DNA of 43,266 nt from Candidatus Poribacteria bacterium (lineage in GTDB: Bacteria > Poribacteria > WGA-4E > WGA-3G): positions 1 to 43,266 of the forward strand of contig JAJDTJ010000068.1 in NCBI GenBank assembly GCA_022827225.1, read 5' to 3'. Both the position numbers and the translations under genes were made by a program. Shown in pieces: positions 1 through 9,432 of this stretch. How positions within the stretch are numbered: position 1 is the stretch's first letter; every line of letters starts with the position of its first letter. The notes beneath the pieces are model-generated. The model saw nothing but the letters and a program-made list of their open reading frames with translations, had not been told where the DNA came from and did not search any database.

Positions 1-77
1 CGGGAGGCTTCAGCTTTTTTACCGCCTTTTTCAATAAAATCTAAAACGCGTTTGCGTAAATCTGTTGAATATGTCAT
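1..77 (-). CDS. IS630-type transposase, N-terminal fragment (runs off the window)
   Basis: The reverse complement of 1-77 opens with ATG and reads MTYSTDLRKRVLDFIEKGG and then KKAEASR to the window edge. This is the start of the helix-turn-helix DNA-binding domain found at the N-terminus of IS630-family transposases (the pattern Y-S-x-D-L-R-x-R-V followed by a GG-x3-EA helix). Only 25 codons are visible, so the catalytic DDE domain and intactness cannot be judged. A perfect 7-bp palindrome with a 3-nt spacer (AATAGAC-ACA-GTCTATT, 78-94) lies directly upstream of the start codon and could be a self-regulatory or transposase-binding site. The insertion-sequence end should lie between here and the gene starting at 260. 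Confidence 0.7.
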   Translation of the reverse strand, partial: MTYSTDLRKRVLDFIEKGGKKAEAS

Positions 78-259
78 AATAGACACAGTCTATTACAAAA
101 TACAAAAAATGTCTCTTTAATTCTGATGGTCACTATAAAAGTCAGAATGTCTTAATAGTACCCCAAGTTGCGAATAATAAATGTTGGACGTTTCCAAGCG
201 TTTTTCGTTACAATCTCCAATTCATCTGGTTTTAACGTCCGTTCTATTTTTAGGGATAT
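78..259. other. IS-proximal intergenic region with small palindromes
   Basis: This spacer holds a 7-bp palindrome at 78-94 and a second inverted repeat TTCTGA/TCAGAA (121-126 and 142-147). The string CCCCAAGTTGC near 161-171 resembles CCCAAGTTGC at about 7950 and CCTAAGTTGC at about 42943. The terminal inverted repeat of the IS630-like element probably lies here, but the other end is outside the window, so it cannot be delimited. TAGGGA at 250-255 may be the ribosome binding site of the next gene. Confidence 0.4.
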
Positions 260-2473
260 ATGTCACCTTTTGATCAACTCATCCAGACTTTAACGGATAC
301 AACACAGCCGAGCATTGTCCGCAGCGGTGCCATCGCCGGGCTTGTGGCGCAAGGCGACACACAAAGCATAAAATTCTTGGTCGAGGCACTTGCCGATTCA
401 GATTCTCTGATACGGCGTGAAGCAGCAAAAGCACTTCAAAACTTGGATGCTACAAGTGCGACAGGGGCACTGCTCCGCGCTTTGCAATCGGAAGCGAAAG
501 ATTTAACGCTCTGGGCAATGCTTGAAGCTATCAGTGAATTGGGGACACCGAACGATCTCCCGGTCCTCGAATCACTCCTTAAAGTCGATTCTATGCTCAC
601 ACGGATAGAGGTCAAAAAAAGCATCGCACGGATCCAAGAACGCTACCCCGGGGGTATCATTACTACATCACCAGCGGCGGACCCCGAAACCGCGGATGAT
701 GGCGATGAAAAGTTAGATACCACTGAGAGTCTACTGCGTGCCATATTCAAAAGACCGCGAACCGCCAAAGAAAAAAACAAAAAAGAGTCGCGTCAAGTAT
801 CGGCACAAGAGGTTCAACCATCCGACAGCCAGCAGCCCCCTGAAGTGGATACACCCAGCGATAAGACTGGTGCGGAAACGGCACCAGATGAAACCGATAA
901 CAACCAACAGCCACACGTTCATATAAAATTGACATCACAAGGCCCACCCATCAACCGAGATGATGAGACCTTAGAACAAACCGATGCAGTAGACGACACT
1001 GAACCCATTAGCGAGCCTGCTGATGTTATAGATGAAACCAAACCTATAAAGCCAACAAGGACATTCACAAATCTATTTGATGATTCGGATGAAAGCACGC
1101 TAACTGATTCAGAGGATGTAGAGGCTTCAGCAGACGATACGCAGTTCGTCGGCGAAGAGGACACGCACCGCGCGGACGCATCGGATGAAGTTACAACAGA
1201 TAAAACAGAGATCCCTGATATGGAATCGCCTCAACAAGAAGATGATACGGAGACCCGTGATACGGAATCGCCTCAACGAGGAGATGAAACAGAGATCCCT
1301 GATACAGAATCGTCTCAACAGGAAGATGATACAGAGACATCTGATACGGAATCGCCTCAACAAGAAGATGATACAGACATAAGGGATTTATCTGACACAA
1401 TCGCGGGATCCCCTCGGCTTGCGGGCTCGTCCGTTAGTCTACCTGTGCTGGCACCGAATGCTGCCACTGTCCCGTATCATCCAATCGGGACAGCAGTTGA
1501 ACCGGCACAGACGAATCTGTTCCTCGCACTGCTGCACCCGAGTAAATACCTCTCCAAACAATGGCTATCTCGGACGCGTGTCTATCTAATCCTATGGGGT
1601 ATACTCATCGCTGCTGTTGTCGGCTTCACCCAACACCAAAAGCACTTCCGAAACCCGACCCCGCTTTCGCGGATCGGGGTCAAGGTTGATGAATTGCCGG
1701 AACTCGTAAAACGCTCCTTGGCAGAAGGCGATTTCCATATTCAAGAGGGGTACTATAGAAAAGCCATCAGCTCCTATGAACTCAGCAGAAAACTTGGCAC
1801 TCTGCCACTCGACTTCTATAGGAAACTCGGATTCGCATATTTCATGGAGGGGCAATACGCACTCGCTATTGAAGCTTATGAATTGTTTTTGAAGGCGCGA
1901 GAAGAGCTTGGAGCACCCGATGCATTTACCGCAGAAGCATCGTTTAGCGGGGTCCAATCGCTCACTTCTATTGGGAAGGGCACGACACAGGACTACGAAA
2001 CCTATAATATCCTCGGAACTGCCTACGCTAAACTTGGACGCGTCTTAGATGCACAACGCACGTATGAGAAAGCGATACACCTCGCACCCAAGTATGGTGA
2101 AGCATATAACAATCTCGCACGCCTCTATATAGACAGCTATCAGCATCCCTTAACTGCCGGACTTGAAGACCTGAAGTCTTCCCCAAAACTCAGATTCGCT
2201 GAAACGTTGGCGTATACTGCCGTCACACTGAATCCTAATGTCGCCGCTTATCATAATACCTTGGGACAGATATTATCGAAACGCGGGCAGGTGAATAAAG
2301 CGATGAAAGTTTTAGAACGTGCTATTGATCTGCAGAGGGACGCTGTTGAACCGCACTATCATCTCGCAAAAGTCGCACTCGAAGCCAACGAACGGAAAAA
2401 AGCGGCAGAAGCGATCCGGAACGTTTTCAAGCTCAAACCCTCCTTCGTCCGTTTGCATACAAATCAGCAGTGA
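260..2473 (+). CDS. HEAT-repeat / TPR membrane protein with acidic repeat linker
   Basis: A 737-residue protein with three parts. Residues about 1-115 are HEAT-like helical repeats (for example RREAAKALQNLD). Residues about 150-400 are a low-complexity, strongly acidic linker. It contains four tandem 14-residue units of the form DTESPQQEDDTETR (DNA 1217-1384, period 42 bp). One hydrophobic segment (VYLILWGILIAAVVGF, about residues 439-454) should cross the membrane. The C-terminal 250 residues carry tetratricopeptide repeats such as YNILGTAYAKLGRVLDAQ and YHNTLGQILSKRGQV. There is no cleavable signal peptide, so the HEAT part is probably cytoplasmic and the TPR part periplasmic. Both repeat types are protein-binding scaffolds; the partner is unknown. 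It is convergent with the subtilisin gene, only 12 bp between stop codons, and I see no terminator there. Confidence 0.85.
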   Translation: MSPFDQLIQTLTDTTQPSIVRSGAIAGLVAQGDTQSIKFLVEALADSDSLIRREAAKALQNLDATSATGALLRALQSEAKDLTLWAMLEAISELGTPNDLPVLESLLKVDSMLTRIEVKKSIARIQERYPGGIITTSPAADPETADDGDEKLDTTESLLRAIFKRPRTAKEKNKKESRQVSAQEVQPSDSQQPPEVDTPSDKTGAETAPDETDNNQQPHVHIKLTSQGPPINRDDETLEQTDAVDDTEPISEPADVIDETKPIKPTRTFTNLFDDSDESTLTDSEDVEASADDTQFVGEEDTHRADASDEVTTDKTEIPDMESPQQEDDTETRDTESPQRGDETEIPDTESSQQEDDTETSDTESPQQEDDTDIRDLSDTIAGSPRLAGSSVSLPVLAPNAATVPYHPIGTAVEPAQTNLFLALLHPSKYLSKQWLSRTRVYLILWGILIAAVVGFTQHQKHFRNPTPLSRIGVKVDELPELVKRSLAEGDFHIQEGYYRKAISSYELSRKLGTLPLDFYRKLGFAYFMEGQYALAIEAYELFLKAREELGAPDAFTAEASFSGVQSLTSIGKGTTQDYETYNILGTAYAKLGRVLDAQRTYEKAIHLAPKYGEAYNNLARLYIDSYQHPLTAGLEDLKSSPKLRFAETLAYTAVTLNPNVAAYHNTLGQILSKRGQVNKAMKVLERAIDLQRDAVEPHYHLAKVALEANERKKAAEAIRNVFKLKPSFVRLHTNQQ
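1217..1384 (+). repeat. Four tandem 42-bp units inside the acidic linker
   Basis: Four in-frame units start at 1217, 1259, 1301 and 1343. Each encodes a 14-residue acidic motif around D-(T/M)-E-S-(P/S)-Q-(Q/R). Units 1, 3 and 4 share QQEDDT, while unit 2 has QRGDET. The unit length is a multiple of three, so copy number can vary without breaking the reading frame. Confidence 0.85.
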
Positions 2474-2485
2474 TAACACAAACGG

Positions 2486-5400
2486 TCACCGGATGATGGA
2501 AAGTTTGCCGACCCACCGAGCCGTTTCAGATGAAAGCACATAGATATAGATACCGCTGCTGATACCAGAGACATCCCACACGTGTCTGTCCCGCTCACGT
2601 TCCGTCTTCGCAAACGCTGCGATACGGTTACCACTAACATCATAGATGTCAATGTGCGTCCCTATCGGCAGTTTATCAAACGTAACCTGATCACATGCTG
2701 CTGCTGGGTTCGGATAGACGAGGGTCTCCGCTAATTGCGGTGCCGGCAACGTTATCGTTAGTGTTCTCGCATCGTCCGCAAGATCGGCACCGTTCGTATC
2801 GGAAACTTGCCCGACTTCAATCTGATAGTGCGTGCCGGTACGGAAGACCGCCGCTGGGAACGTCAGGATAACCCGCTGCCCGCTCCTATCAAGGATCGCT
2901 GAACGCGGTGTATGAATCTCCGATCCGCTGCCCGGACTTCCGTACTTGTGCAAACGATAGCGTCCGGCGTGTGTCGCGGAAACGCCCATCGGTCTATCAA
3001 ACACCAGTGAAAGTCGGTTCGGCGGTGAATATATCGCATCACGCAACCGCGGACGTCGGGTGGCAACTGTGGATTCTTGATGTTCCGGTTTCAAGTTTGA
3101 ACCTATGGATGTCGTGAAGGCGGTTAAGAGATTGTCGCTATTAAACAGTAGCGCGTTCTCGCCATCTCCATTGAGATCCACCACAATCGGATTGAGCGTG
3201 TTTGTCGCCCCATGGTGCCAGATCGGACGGTAATCTGTTCCATCGTGCTGCACGAGATAGAAATTCGGCGCAACAGCGATACACAATTCATTTTGCCCAT
3301 CATTGTCCGCATCTGCAATCGTCATCCCGTTTCCACCGTCTTGTACGTCCCGAATCCGTTGCGTCCATACCGGTCGATACCTATCATCACCCGCCGCCGC
3401 GAAAACAGTTAGGAGCCAGTGGTTGTAACGGATGTCGAGTCCTATTCTGCCGATTTCGGTGCCGGTTTTGGCACAGATCGCGAACTCATCCTTACCGTCA
3501 CCATCCATATCGCCACTCGCGAAAAATTCCGGCTCACCTTCGTCTAATCTCGCTACCCATGTTTGTTGGTATCGGTTGTCTCCAGTTGTCTCGTAGATAA
3601 AAACATCACCGTCGTTATCCGCAGCTAAAATCTCTATCTGTCCGTCACCATCAAAATCACCGGTAGCAAGATTCGCGCTGAGTCCGTTATCCCCTACCGT
3701 CGGATTTTCGAGGATCGCAGTATTGCGATAACTGTTATCTCCGACTGCCTCATAAACTAAAATAGCGTTAGCAACGGTGTCGCGTGCGAAAATTTCGGCG
3801 CCACCATCTGCATCCGCATCTACGATGGTTCTCCCCCAAGTGCCTCGCACTTCCCAGATACGTTCGGTCGGAAATTCGCCTTGCGCGGATTGCTCCAGCA
3901 AAAACGTTACTTCCGGTGGATTACACAATATTTCCATGCGGCCATCGTTATCGGTGTCCGCGACTGCCCGCGGTAAGAACGGTTCGCTGAACGAGAAGAT
4001 TTGACTGAATGTACCGTCACCCGCTATTTCAACAATTTGAGCGTTATTTGTCCCTATCTCCGCTGTGACAAGTTCAAATTTCCCGTTCCCGTTCAGGTCC
4101 ACCGGTGTACCAACGGCGTGCAACCCAAGTTCGGCAGACGCGCCTCGCAATAGATATAAGGGATCAATCGGTGCGTCCTGTACTTCAATCTTATACAACA
4201 TGCCGTCGTTATCATCAATCCGAAGGAATCCGGCACGGTTTTCCACCGACAAACGATACCTATAAGCACCCGGAGGTATACCTAACTCGGACACGTTCAC
4301 AATATGCAAAAGATTCTCTGCATCCGAATAGGCAGAGCTAACGATGTCCCCGTTTAACTGGAAAATATCTATCTTACCGATGGCGCGTTCATCTGTTTCC
4401 CACATAACGACTGACGCAATACGGGCACCAGCAAACCACGTCTGCGACACGTGTTTGGAAATGAGAGGTGCCGCATGACGCACGTCAACAACGGTTCTGT
4501 CTCTCTTAATTTCTCCGTTTTTCGATGTGACACTGAGCCGTACTGTGTATCTGCCTTCTGTTAAGGCGGATGTCTCCCATTTGTATAGGCAGGCATTTAA
4601 TTCTGACCTCGTTTGCGACGTTCCCAACGGAAACCATAGATCCGGCACTTCACCGATCCCATATTCTAACGAATACGCACTGAACCCGGGACCGCCAGCA
4701 CTACCGAAAATCTCAATTTTTCCAGGACGCTCCGATTCCTTTGCTTCCGTCGGCACTCGGACGGCATCAAGTTTCGCGATGAGTTCCATCGGCGCGGTGA
4801 GTGCAGCGTAAGCGTCAAGCAGACCGGCACCGACGAGTGGACTCACAAAAAGTTGTCCTGCAGTAGCGATAAGCACGTCTTGAACTTCTGTGTTGCTATA
4901 ATTCGGATTTGCTGACACAATCAAAGCAGCAACGCCAGAGACATGTGGTGCCGCCATCGATGTGCCGGAGAAGTGATGATATCCGCCGTTCAAATCGGTA
5001 CTCAGGATTTCCTCTCCCGGTGCAGCGATGTCAATTGTCGCACCGAAGTTGGAAATACCAGACAGCTGCTTCTCCGCTCCAAGGGCGGCAACCGAAATAA
5101 CGGTTTCAAGTCCAGCAGGATACCACGACCCTACAGACGCTGCATTTCCAGCAGCAGCGATCAGTATACACCCCTGGGCATCAGCGTACGCTATAGCGTC
5201 TTCTATGATGAAGGCATTCACCGTGTCCCCCCAGCTCATATTAATCACGCGTGCACCGTTATCGGCGGCGTAGACGATTGCCGCTGCGACATCGTCATTC
5301 TGAAGGTATCCACCAACGCTATATTTGAAGCTGGCTCTCAACGGCATCAGACGGCACTGCCACGCGATTCCTGCAATCCCGATACCGTTGTTCGCTGCCG

Positions 5401-6109
5401 CTGCGATAATACCAGAAACGTGCGTCCCGTGTCCAATTTCGTCTTCCGGTTCGTTATCCCGCACTGTCCAGTCGCCGCTACCCGGTAGCGTCGGCGCATC
5501 GCTGAAATCCCAACCGTTGATGTCGTCAATGTAGCCGTTCGCATCGTCGTCAATACCGTTTCCGGGGATCTCACCGCCATTTTGCCAAAGCTGCGAACGA
5601 AACTCAGGATGTCGTGTGTCTACGCCACCATCTACGACAGCCACTGTCACTTCCGGGTTCCCTTGTTCGATACGCCAGGCTTCCGGCATATTAATTAGAG
5701 ATAGATTCCACTGTTCGCCGTAGTTCGGGTCGTTCGGTGGTATCCCAGCACACGGTCGGTTCAGGCGATTCATCTCAACCGCTTCAACCGTGGAGTGCTT
5801 CGCATACCGTCGCTGCAACGGTTCCAATTCCGATGTTACTGGAAACCGGACGAGGTAACTGCGACGGAGACGTGGATGTTGCCCGGCAGGGGTCGTCGGT
5901 GCGAAGACGGGTGAAACCGAGAGCGCGCCGAGTTTACGGCTCAACGCCTCGAACGTCTCACGAGATGCATCTGAGTGTAGGCGCACAATCAGTTCACCCG
6001 GAGTATGGGTGATATAAGAGAAATCATCTGAAGGACTCTGCGCAAATACGATCTGCACATTTACGAAAAAAAGAAAAATGTAAAAAATATATGTATCTCT
6101 TGTTATCAT
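2486..6109 (-). CDS. Secreted subtilisin-like S8 serine peptidase with FG-GAP-type repeats and C-terminal sorting-like domain
   Basis: A 1207-residue secreted protease. Residues 1-23 form a signal peptide (IFYIFLFFVNVQIVFA). Residues 30-115 resemble an S8 propeptide. The catalytic triad is clear: Asp160 in VAVVDGGVDTRHPEF, His227 in GHGTHVSG and Ser384 in SGTSMAAPHVSG; the oxyanion Asn is in AAAGNAAS (about 322). Residues about 650-1000 contain at least seven calcium-binding-type motifs of the FG-GAP/VCBS kind (DLNGNGKFE, DTDNDGRME, DADADGGAE, DFDGDGQIE, DMDGDGKDE, DADNDGQNE, DLNGDGENA), expected to fold as a beta-propeller. The last about 80 residues (VYPNPAA... DIYDVSGN ... SGIYIYVL ... KLSIIR) look like a type IX-type C-terminal sorting domain. 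It is probably exported and anchored at or released from the cell surface. Substrate unknown. Confidence 0.93.
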   Translation of the reverse strand: MITRDTYIFYIFLFFVNVQIVFAQSPSDDFSYITHTPGELIVRLHSDASRETFEALSRKLGALSVSPVFAPTTPAGQHPRLRRSYLVRFPVTSELEPLQRRYAKHSTVEAVEMNRLNRPCAGIPPNDPNYGEQWNLSLINMPEAWRIEQGNPEVTVAVVDGGVDTRHPEFRSQLWQNGGEIPGNGIDDDANGYIDDINGWDFSDAPTLPGSGDWTVRDNEPEDEIGHGTHVSGIIAAAANNGIGIAGIAWQCRLMPLRASFKYSVGGYLQNDDVAAAIVYAADNGARVINMSWGDTVNAFIIEDAIAYADAQGCILIAAAGNAASVGSWYPAGLETVISVAALGAEKQLSGISNFGATIDIAAPGEEILSTDLNGGYHHFSGTSMAAPHVSGVAALIVSANPNYSNTEVQDVLIATAGQLFVSPLVGAGLLDAYAALTAPMELIAKLDAVRVPTEAKESERPGKIEIFGSAGGPGFSAYSLEYGIGEVPDLWFPLGTSQTRSELNACLYKWETSALTEGRYTVRLSVTSKNGEIKRDRTVVDVRHAAPLISKHVSQTWFAGARIASVVMWETDERAIGKIDIFQLNGDIVSSAYSDAENLLHIVNVSELGIPPGAYRYRLSVENRAGFLRIDDNDGMLYKIEVQDAPIDPLYLLRGASAELGLHAVGTPVDLNGNGKFELVTAEIGTNNAQIVEIAGDGTFSQIFSFSEPFLPRAVADTDNDGRMEILCNPPEVTFLLEQSAQGEFPTERIWEVRGTWGRTIVDADADGGAEIFARDTVANAILVYEAVGDNSYRNTAILENPTVGDNGLSANLATGDFDGDGQIEILAADNDGDVFIYETTGDNRYQQTWVARLDEGEPEFFASGDMDGDGKDEFAICAKTGTEIGRIGLDIRYNHWLLTVFAAAGDDRYRPVWTQRIRDVQDGGNGMTIADADNDGQNELCIAVAPNFYLVQHDGTDYRPIWHHGATNTLNPIVVDLNGDGENALLFNSDNLLTAFTTSIGSNLKPEHQESTVATRRPRLRDAIYSPPNRLSLVFDRPMGVSATHAGRYRLHKYGSPGSGSEIHTPRSAILDRSGQRVILTFPAAVFRTGTHYQIEVGQVSDTNGADLADDARTLTITLPAPQLAETLVYPNPAAACDQVTFDKLPIGTHIDIYDVSGNRIAAFAKTERERDRHVWDVSGISSGIYIYVLSSETARWVGKLSIIR

Positions 6110-6176
6110 TATCTCGTATTTTTACCTGATGTTACGGCATGAAACCGAATTCTTTTGGTTTCGGATGAATTAAAAA

Positions 6177-6206
6177 TTGCAATTGTTAGACGCAATCTGA
6201 TATATT
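6177..6206 (+). promoter_or_regulatory. Putative sigma70-type promoter for the ThDP enzyme gene
   Basis: TTGCAA (6177-6182) and TATATT (6201-6206) are separated by 18 bp, about 100 bp upstream of the start codon at 6308. The -35 box is imperfect (4 of 6) and the call rests on sequence alone. Confidence 0.4.
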
Positions 6207-6307
6207 ATTGTTAAATGGTACAGCACGCAAGAAAAAACAGATGTTTTGTTCTGAAAAACTGACTCAGGATTATACTGTACACCACTCTAAAATCAAGGAA
6301 TACATTT

Positions 6308-7945
6308 ATGAAAGCATCGGAACTCACCGTTAAATGTTTAGAAAATGAAAATGTTGACTACATTTTCGGGATACCGGGTGAGGAAAATCTGGACCTTATG
6401 GATGCCTTATTGGAATCCAAGATTCAATTTATTCAGACCCGTGATGAACGCGGTGCCGCCTTCATGGCGGATGTCTACGGTCGCCTCACTGGACGCGCCG
6501 GTGTCTGCCTCGCAACGCTCGGTCCCGGAGCTATGAACCTTGTCACGGGAGTCGCTGATGCCAACATGGATAGAGCGCCCCTCGTCGCAATCACCGGGCA
6601 AGCGAGCTCGGACAGGATGCACAAAGAGTCGCACCAATACATGGATGTCGTCTCTGTCTTCAAGCCGATGACGAAATGGAATACGCTCCTCCATCTACCG
6701 GAAATCATCCCGGAATCGATAGGCAAAGCCTTCAAAATCGCTACAAGCGAAAAACCGGGGGCGACACACATCGATTTTCCAGAAAATGTCGCAAGCATGC
6801 AAATTGATGCCGAACCTATCTCACACGATTTTCCGAGTGAGACGGAACCCATCGTCTCCTGTTTGCAACGTGCGGCGCAGCTCATTAATGACGCAAAACA
6901 GCCTATTATTCTTGCCGGAAATGGCGTTGTCCGTCAAAATGCCGCTCGAATGCTCACCCAATTCGCTGAGATGACGAATATTCCAGTCGCACACACCTTT
7001 ATGGGCAAAGGCAGCATCCCGTGGACACACCGGCTCTCGCTCCTGAGTGTCGGGCTACAAGCACACGATTTCGTCTCCTGCGGATTTGACCGGGCAGACC
7101 TCGTTATCGCTGTCGGTTACGATATCGTCGAATACCATCCGCGCCTCTGGAACCCGAACCGAGACAAAAAACTTATCCATATTGATACACAACCCAGCGA
7201 AACCGATGCCGCCTACATTACCGATGTCGAGATGGTCGGCAATATTCGCCAGAGTCTCAGACACCTCATGGCAGAAGAAATCTACCCAAAAGATGCAGAA
7301 TATGCCTCAAACACGCTCCGGAAAATTATCATCGATCAACTCAATGAACACCGTGATGACGCAGCGTTTCCGATGAAACCGCAAAAAATCTTGAGCGATG
7401 TCCGATCCGTACTCGCTGAGGACGACATCCTTATCTCTGATGTCGGTGCACACAAGATGTGGATTGCGCGGATGTATCCGTGTTATCAACCCAATACATG
7501 CATCATCTCCAACGGCTTCGCAGCTATGGGGATCGCACTTCCGGGGGCTTTCGTCGCTAAACTGATATACCCAGAACGTAAATGTCTGGCAATCTGCGGC
7601 GATGGCGGATTTATGATGAACTCACAGGAACTCGAAACCGCTGTCCGAATCGGTGTACCTTTCGTCACACTCATCTTCAATGATGAAGCTTACGGACTTA
7701 TTGAGTGGAAACAGATGAACGGATTCGGTAGACCCGCGCACATCGATTTCACGAACCCTGATTTCGTCAAATACGCCGAAGCCTTCGGTGCCAAAGGTTA
7801 TAGCGTCGAAGCGAGCGACGAACTCGTTCCTATACTCAAAGATGCGTTCAATCAACAAGTCCCGTCAGTCATTGATTGCCCTGTAGACTACGCCGAAAAC
7901 TTGCGTTTGACGGAAGCACTTGGACAACTAACGTGTCCTATCTAA
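6308..7945 (+). CDS. Acetolactate synthase large-subunit family ThDP enzyme
   Basis: A 545-residue thiamine-diphosphate enzyme of the acetolactate synthase/acetohydroxyacid synthase family, which joins two pyruvates, or pyruvate and 2-oxobutyrate, with loss of CO2. The N-terminal PYR domain carries the conserved activating Glu47 (RDERGAAFMADVYGRLTG). The C-terminal PP domain has the metal/cofactor motif GDG (431-433) followed 24 residues later by Asn458 (GDGGFMMNSQELETAV ... FNDEAYG). The middle domain (about 185-330) is of the usual size. No regulatory (ilvN/ilvH-type) subunit gene adjoins it and no other branched-chain amino-acid gene is in the window. A catabolic AlsS-like role, or another ThDP-dependent decarboxylase or carboligase, is therefore possible. 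The family is certain; the exact substrate is not. Confidence 0.88.
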   Translation: MKASELTVKCLENENVDYIFGIPGEENLDLMDALLESKIQFIQTRDERGAAFMADVYGRLTGRAGVCLATLGPGAMNLVTGVADANMDRAPLVAITGQASSDRMHKESHQYMDVVSVFKPMTKWNTLLHLPEIIPESIGKAFKIATSEKPGATHIDFPENVASMQIDAEPISHDFPSETEPIVSCLQRAAQLINDAKQPIILAGNGVVRQNAARMLTQFAEMTNIPVAHTFMGKGSIPWTHRLSLLSVGLQAHDFVSCGFDRADLVIAVGYDIVEYHPRLWNPNRDKKLIHIDTQPSETDAAYITDVEMVGNIRQSLRHLMAEEIYPKDAEYASNTLRKIIIDQLNEHRDDAAFPMKPQKILSDVRSVLAEDDILISDVGAHKMWIARMYPCYQPNTCIISNGFAAMGIALPGAFVAKLIYPERKCLAICGDGGFMMNSQELETAVRIGVPFVTLIFNDEAYGLIEWKQMNGFGRPAHIDFTNPDFVKYAEAFGAKGYSVEASDELVPILKDAFNQQVPSVIDCPVDYAENLRLTEALGQLTCPI

Positions 7946-8368
7946 TAAAACCCAAGTTGCTACCAACGAATTTTGATGTTTTGCTTGGGGTGTTTTGCTT
8001 GGGTATTTCTGCGTATTGTAACACGATTTTTTTCGACACTTTAGAGTTATAAGTGGTAGGTTAAGAGGTTTATAGTGGATTCTACAATTAACTTTACATC
8101 TGAACTGTAGGAGGGAAGAAACACTTTCTTCGCATTGGATTTTAGCGTTTGCAAAAACACTCCGATTCCCGACTACCAGCGGTTTGGTCGCGATTCGGAG
8201 ATCGCTCCTACAGAATATATGTAGACTTATTTACATAATTTACTATATTATACCTGTACACAATCTCTTAACTTATAACTTATAACTTACCACTTCTTCA
8301 CTATAGTGTTAAGTCTATCAGCGTTCAGATATACTTCATTTTTTTCAAGGAGGATCCCATCCGTAAAA
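7946..8368. other. Intergenic region with nested inverted repeats
   Basis: No gene is seen here. It holds an ACCCAAG ... CTTGGGT inverted pair (about 7949-8006). It also holds an imperfect inverted pair made of AAGTGGTAGGTTAAGAG (about 8050) and CTCTTAAC ... CTTACCACTT (about 8271-8297). Inside this pair lies a compact 109-bp inverted-repeat element (8105-8213). The block AACTTATAACTTATAAC near 8276-8292 recurs at about 26940. I see no U-tract terminator for the upstream gene. Confidence 0.55.
8105..8213. repeat. MITE-like element with perfect 9-bp terminal inverted repeats
   Basis: CTGTAGGAG (8105-8113) and CTCCTACAG (8205-8213) are exact reverse complements bounding 109 bp without a reading frame. 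A second, inner inverted pair is visible (CCGATTCCC ... CGATTCGG), so the whole unit can fold into a long hairpin. No second full copy occurs in the window. Confidence 0.6.
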
Positions 8369-9409
8369 ATGGCAGTTTCAACAATTGAGTGGGCAGACGG
8401 CAGAATTCGGATGATCGACCAGACGCTGTTGCCCAATGAATTCAAGCATATCTATTGCGATGATCTCCCCTCAACTTGGGAGGCAATTAAATCCCTACGT
8501 GTCCGTGGTGCGCCCGCCATCGGAATCGCTGGCGCCTTAGGGGCTGTCCTCGGGATTTGGGACTCAACGGCGAAAACATACGAGGCATTCGCTGCTGAAC
8601 TCAAGTCCGCAACCGATTACCTCGCGACCTCGCGACCGACAGCCGTTAATCTGTTTTGGGCACTCGATAGAATCACTCAGACGGCGGAAAAGAATAGCCA
8701 CCTTCCGATACTTGACCTCAAAGCGGTACTGCTCGCTGAAGCTTTGGAGATTATCGCTGAGGATAAAGCGATGTGCCGAGCTATCGGTCAACACGGTATG
8801 GCACTGCTGAACGAAAACGATACGATCCTGACGCACTGCAACGCCGGTGGATTAGCCACATCCGACTACGGCACGGCGTTGGCAGTCATGTTCAGCGCAC
8901 ACGAAGCCGGGAAGCATATCCAAGTATACGCCGATGAGACGCGCCCTCTACTACAAGGCGCACGCCTCACGACGTGGGAACTCATGCAAGCCGGGATTGA
9001 TGTAACCCTTATCTGTGATAACATGGCGGCACAAGTCATGAAAGAGGGCAAAATCCAGTGCGTTATTGTCGGCGCGGATCGGATCGCTGCAAACGGCGAC
9101 ACCGCAAACAAGATCGGCACCTATAACGTCGCTATCCTCGCAGAGACACACGGCATCCCGTTTTATGTCGCTGCACCGACTTCTACGCTCGACTTCGCAC
9201 TTGAAACCGGTGATCAGATTCCTATCGAGCAACGCGCATCGGAAGAGGTAACGGAAGGTTTCGGCAAACTAACCGCCCCTGAAGGCGTGAAAGTCTATAG
9301 TCCGGCATTTGATGTCACGCCTGCAGCGCTCGTCACAGCGATTATCACCGAAAAAGGTGTCGCACGCGCCCCTTATACGGAGAGCCTGCAGGCTATGCGG
9401 GACGCGTAA
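8369..9409 (+). CDS. mtnA: S-methyl-5-thioribose-1-phosphate isomerase
   Basis: A 346-residue eIF2B-family enzyme that converts 5-methylthioribose 1-phosphate to 5-methylthioribulose 1-phosphate in the methionine salvage pathway. Conserved motifs are present: LRVRGAPAIGIAGALG (substrate binding), the catalytic Cys157 in ILTHCNAGGLATSDYGTAL, ADETRPLLQGARLT, and the catalytic Asp237 in VGADRIAANGDTANKIGTY. I chose ATG 8369 because AAGGAGG (8347-8353) sits about 15 bp upstream and the family normally starts close to an IEW motif (here STIEWADGRIR). An in-frame ATG at 8306 would add 21 residues unlike the family and lacks a ribosome binding site. No other salvage-pathway gene (mtnK, mtnB, mtnC) adjoins it. 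Confidence 0.95.
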   Translation: MAVSTIEWADGRIRMIDQTLLPNEFKHIYCDDLPSTWEAIKSLRVRGAPAIGIAGALGAVLGIWDSTAKTYEAFAAELKSATDYLATSRPTAVNLFWALDRITQTAEKNSHLPILDLKAVLLAEALEIIAEDKAMCRAIGQHGMALLNENDTILTHCNAGGLATSDYGTALAVMFSAHEAGKHIQVYADETRPLLQGARLTTWELMQAGIDVTLICDNMAAQVMKEGKIQCVIVGADRIAANGDTANKIGTYNVAILAETHGIPFYVAAPTSTLDFALETGDQIPIEQRASEEVTEGFGKLTAPEGVKVYSPAFDVTPAALVTAIITEKGVARAPYTESLQAMRDA

Positions 9410-9432
9410 GTTACACATTCCGGTTTAACGCC

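Noticed and set aside
4943..5488. 181-codon plus-strand frame inside the subtilisin gene
   Set aside because: Antisense shadow of the S8 catalytic domain; no ribosome binding site or recognisable motif.
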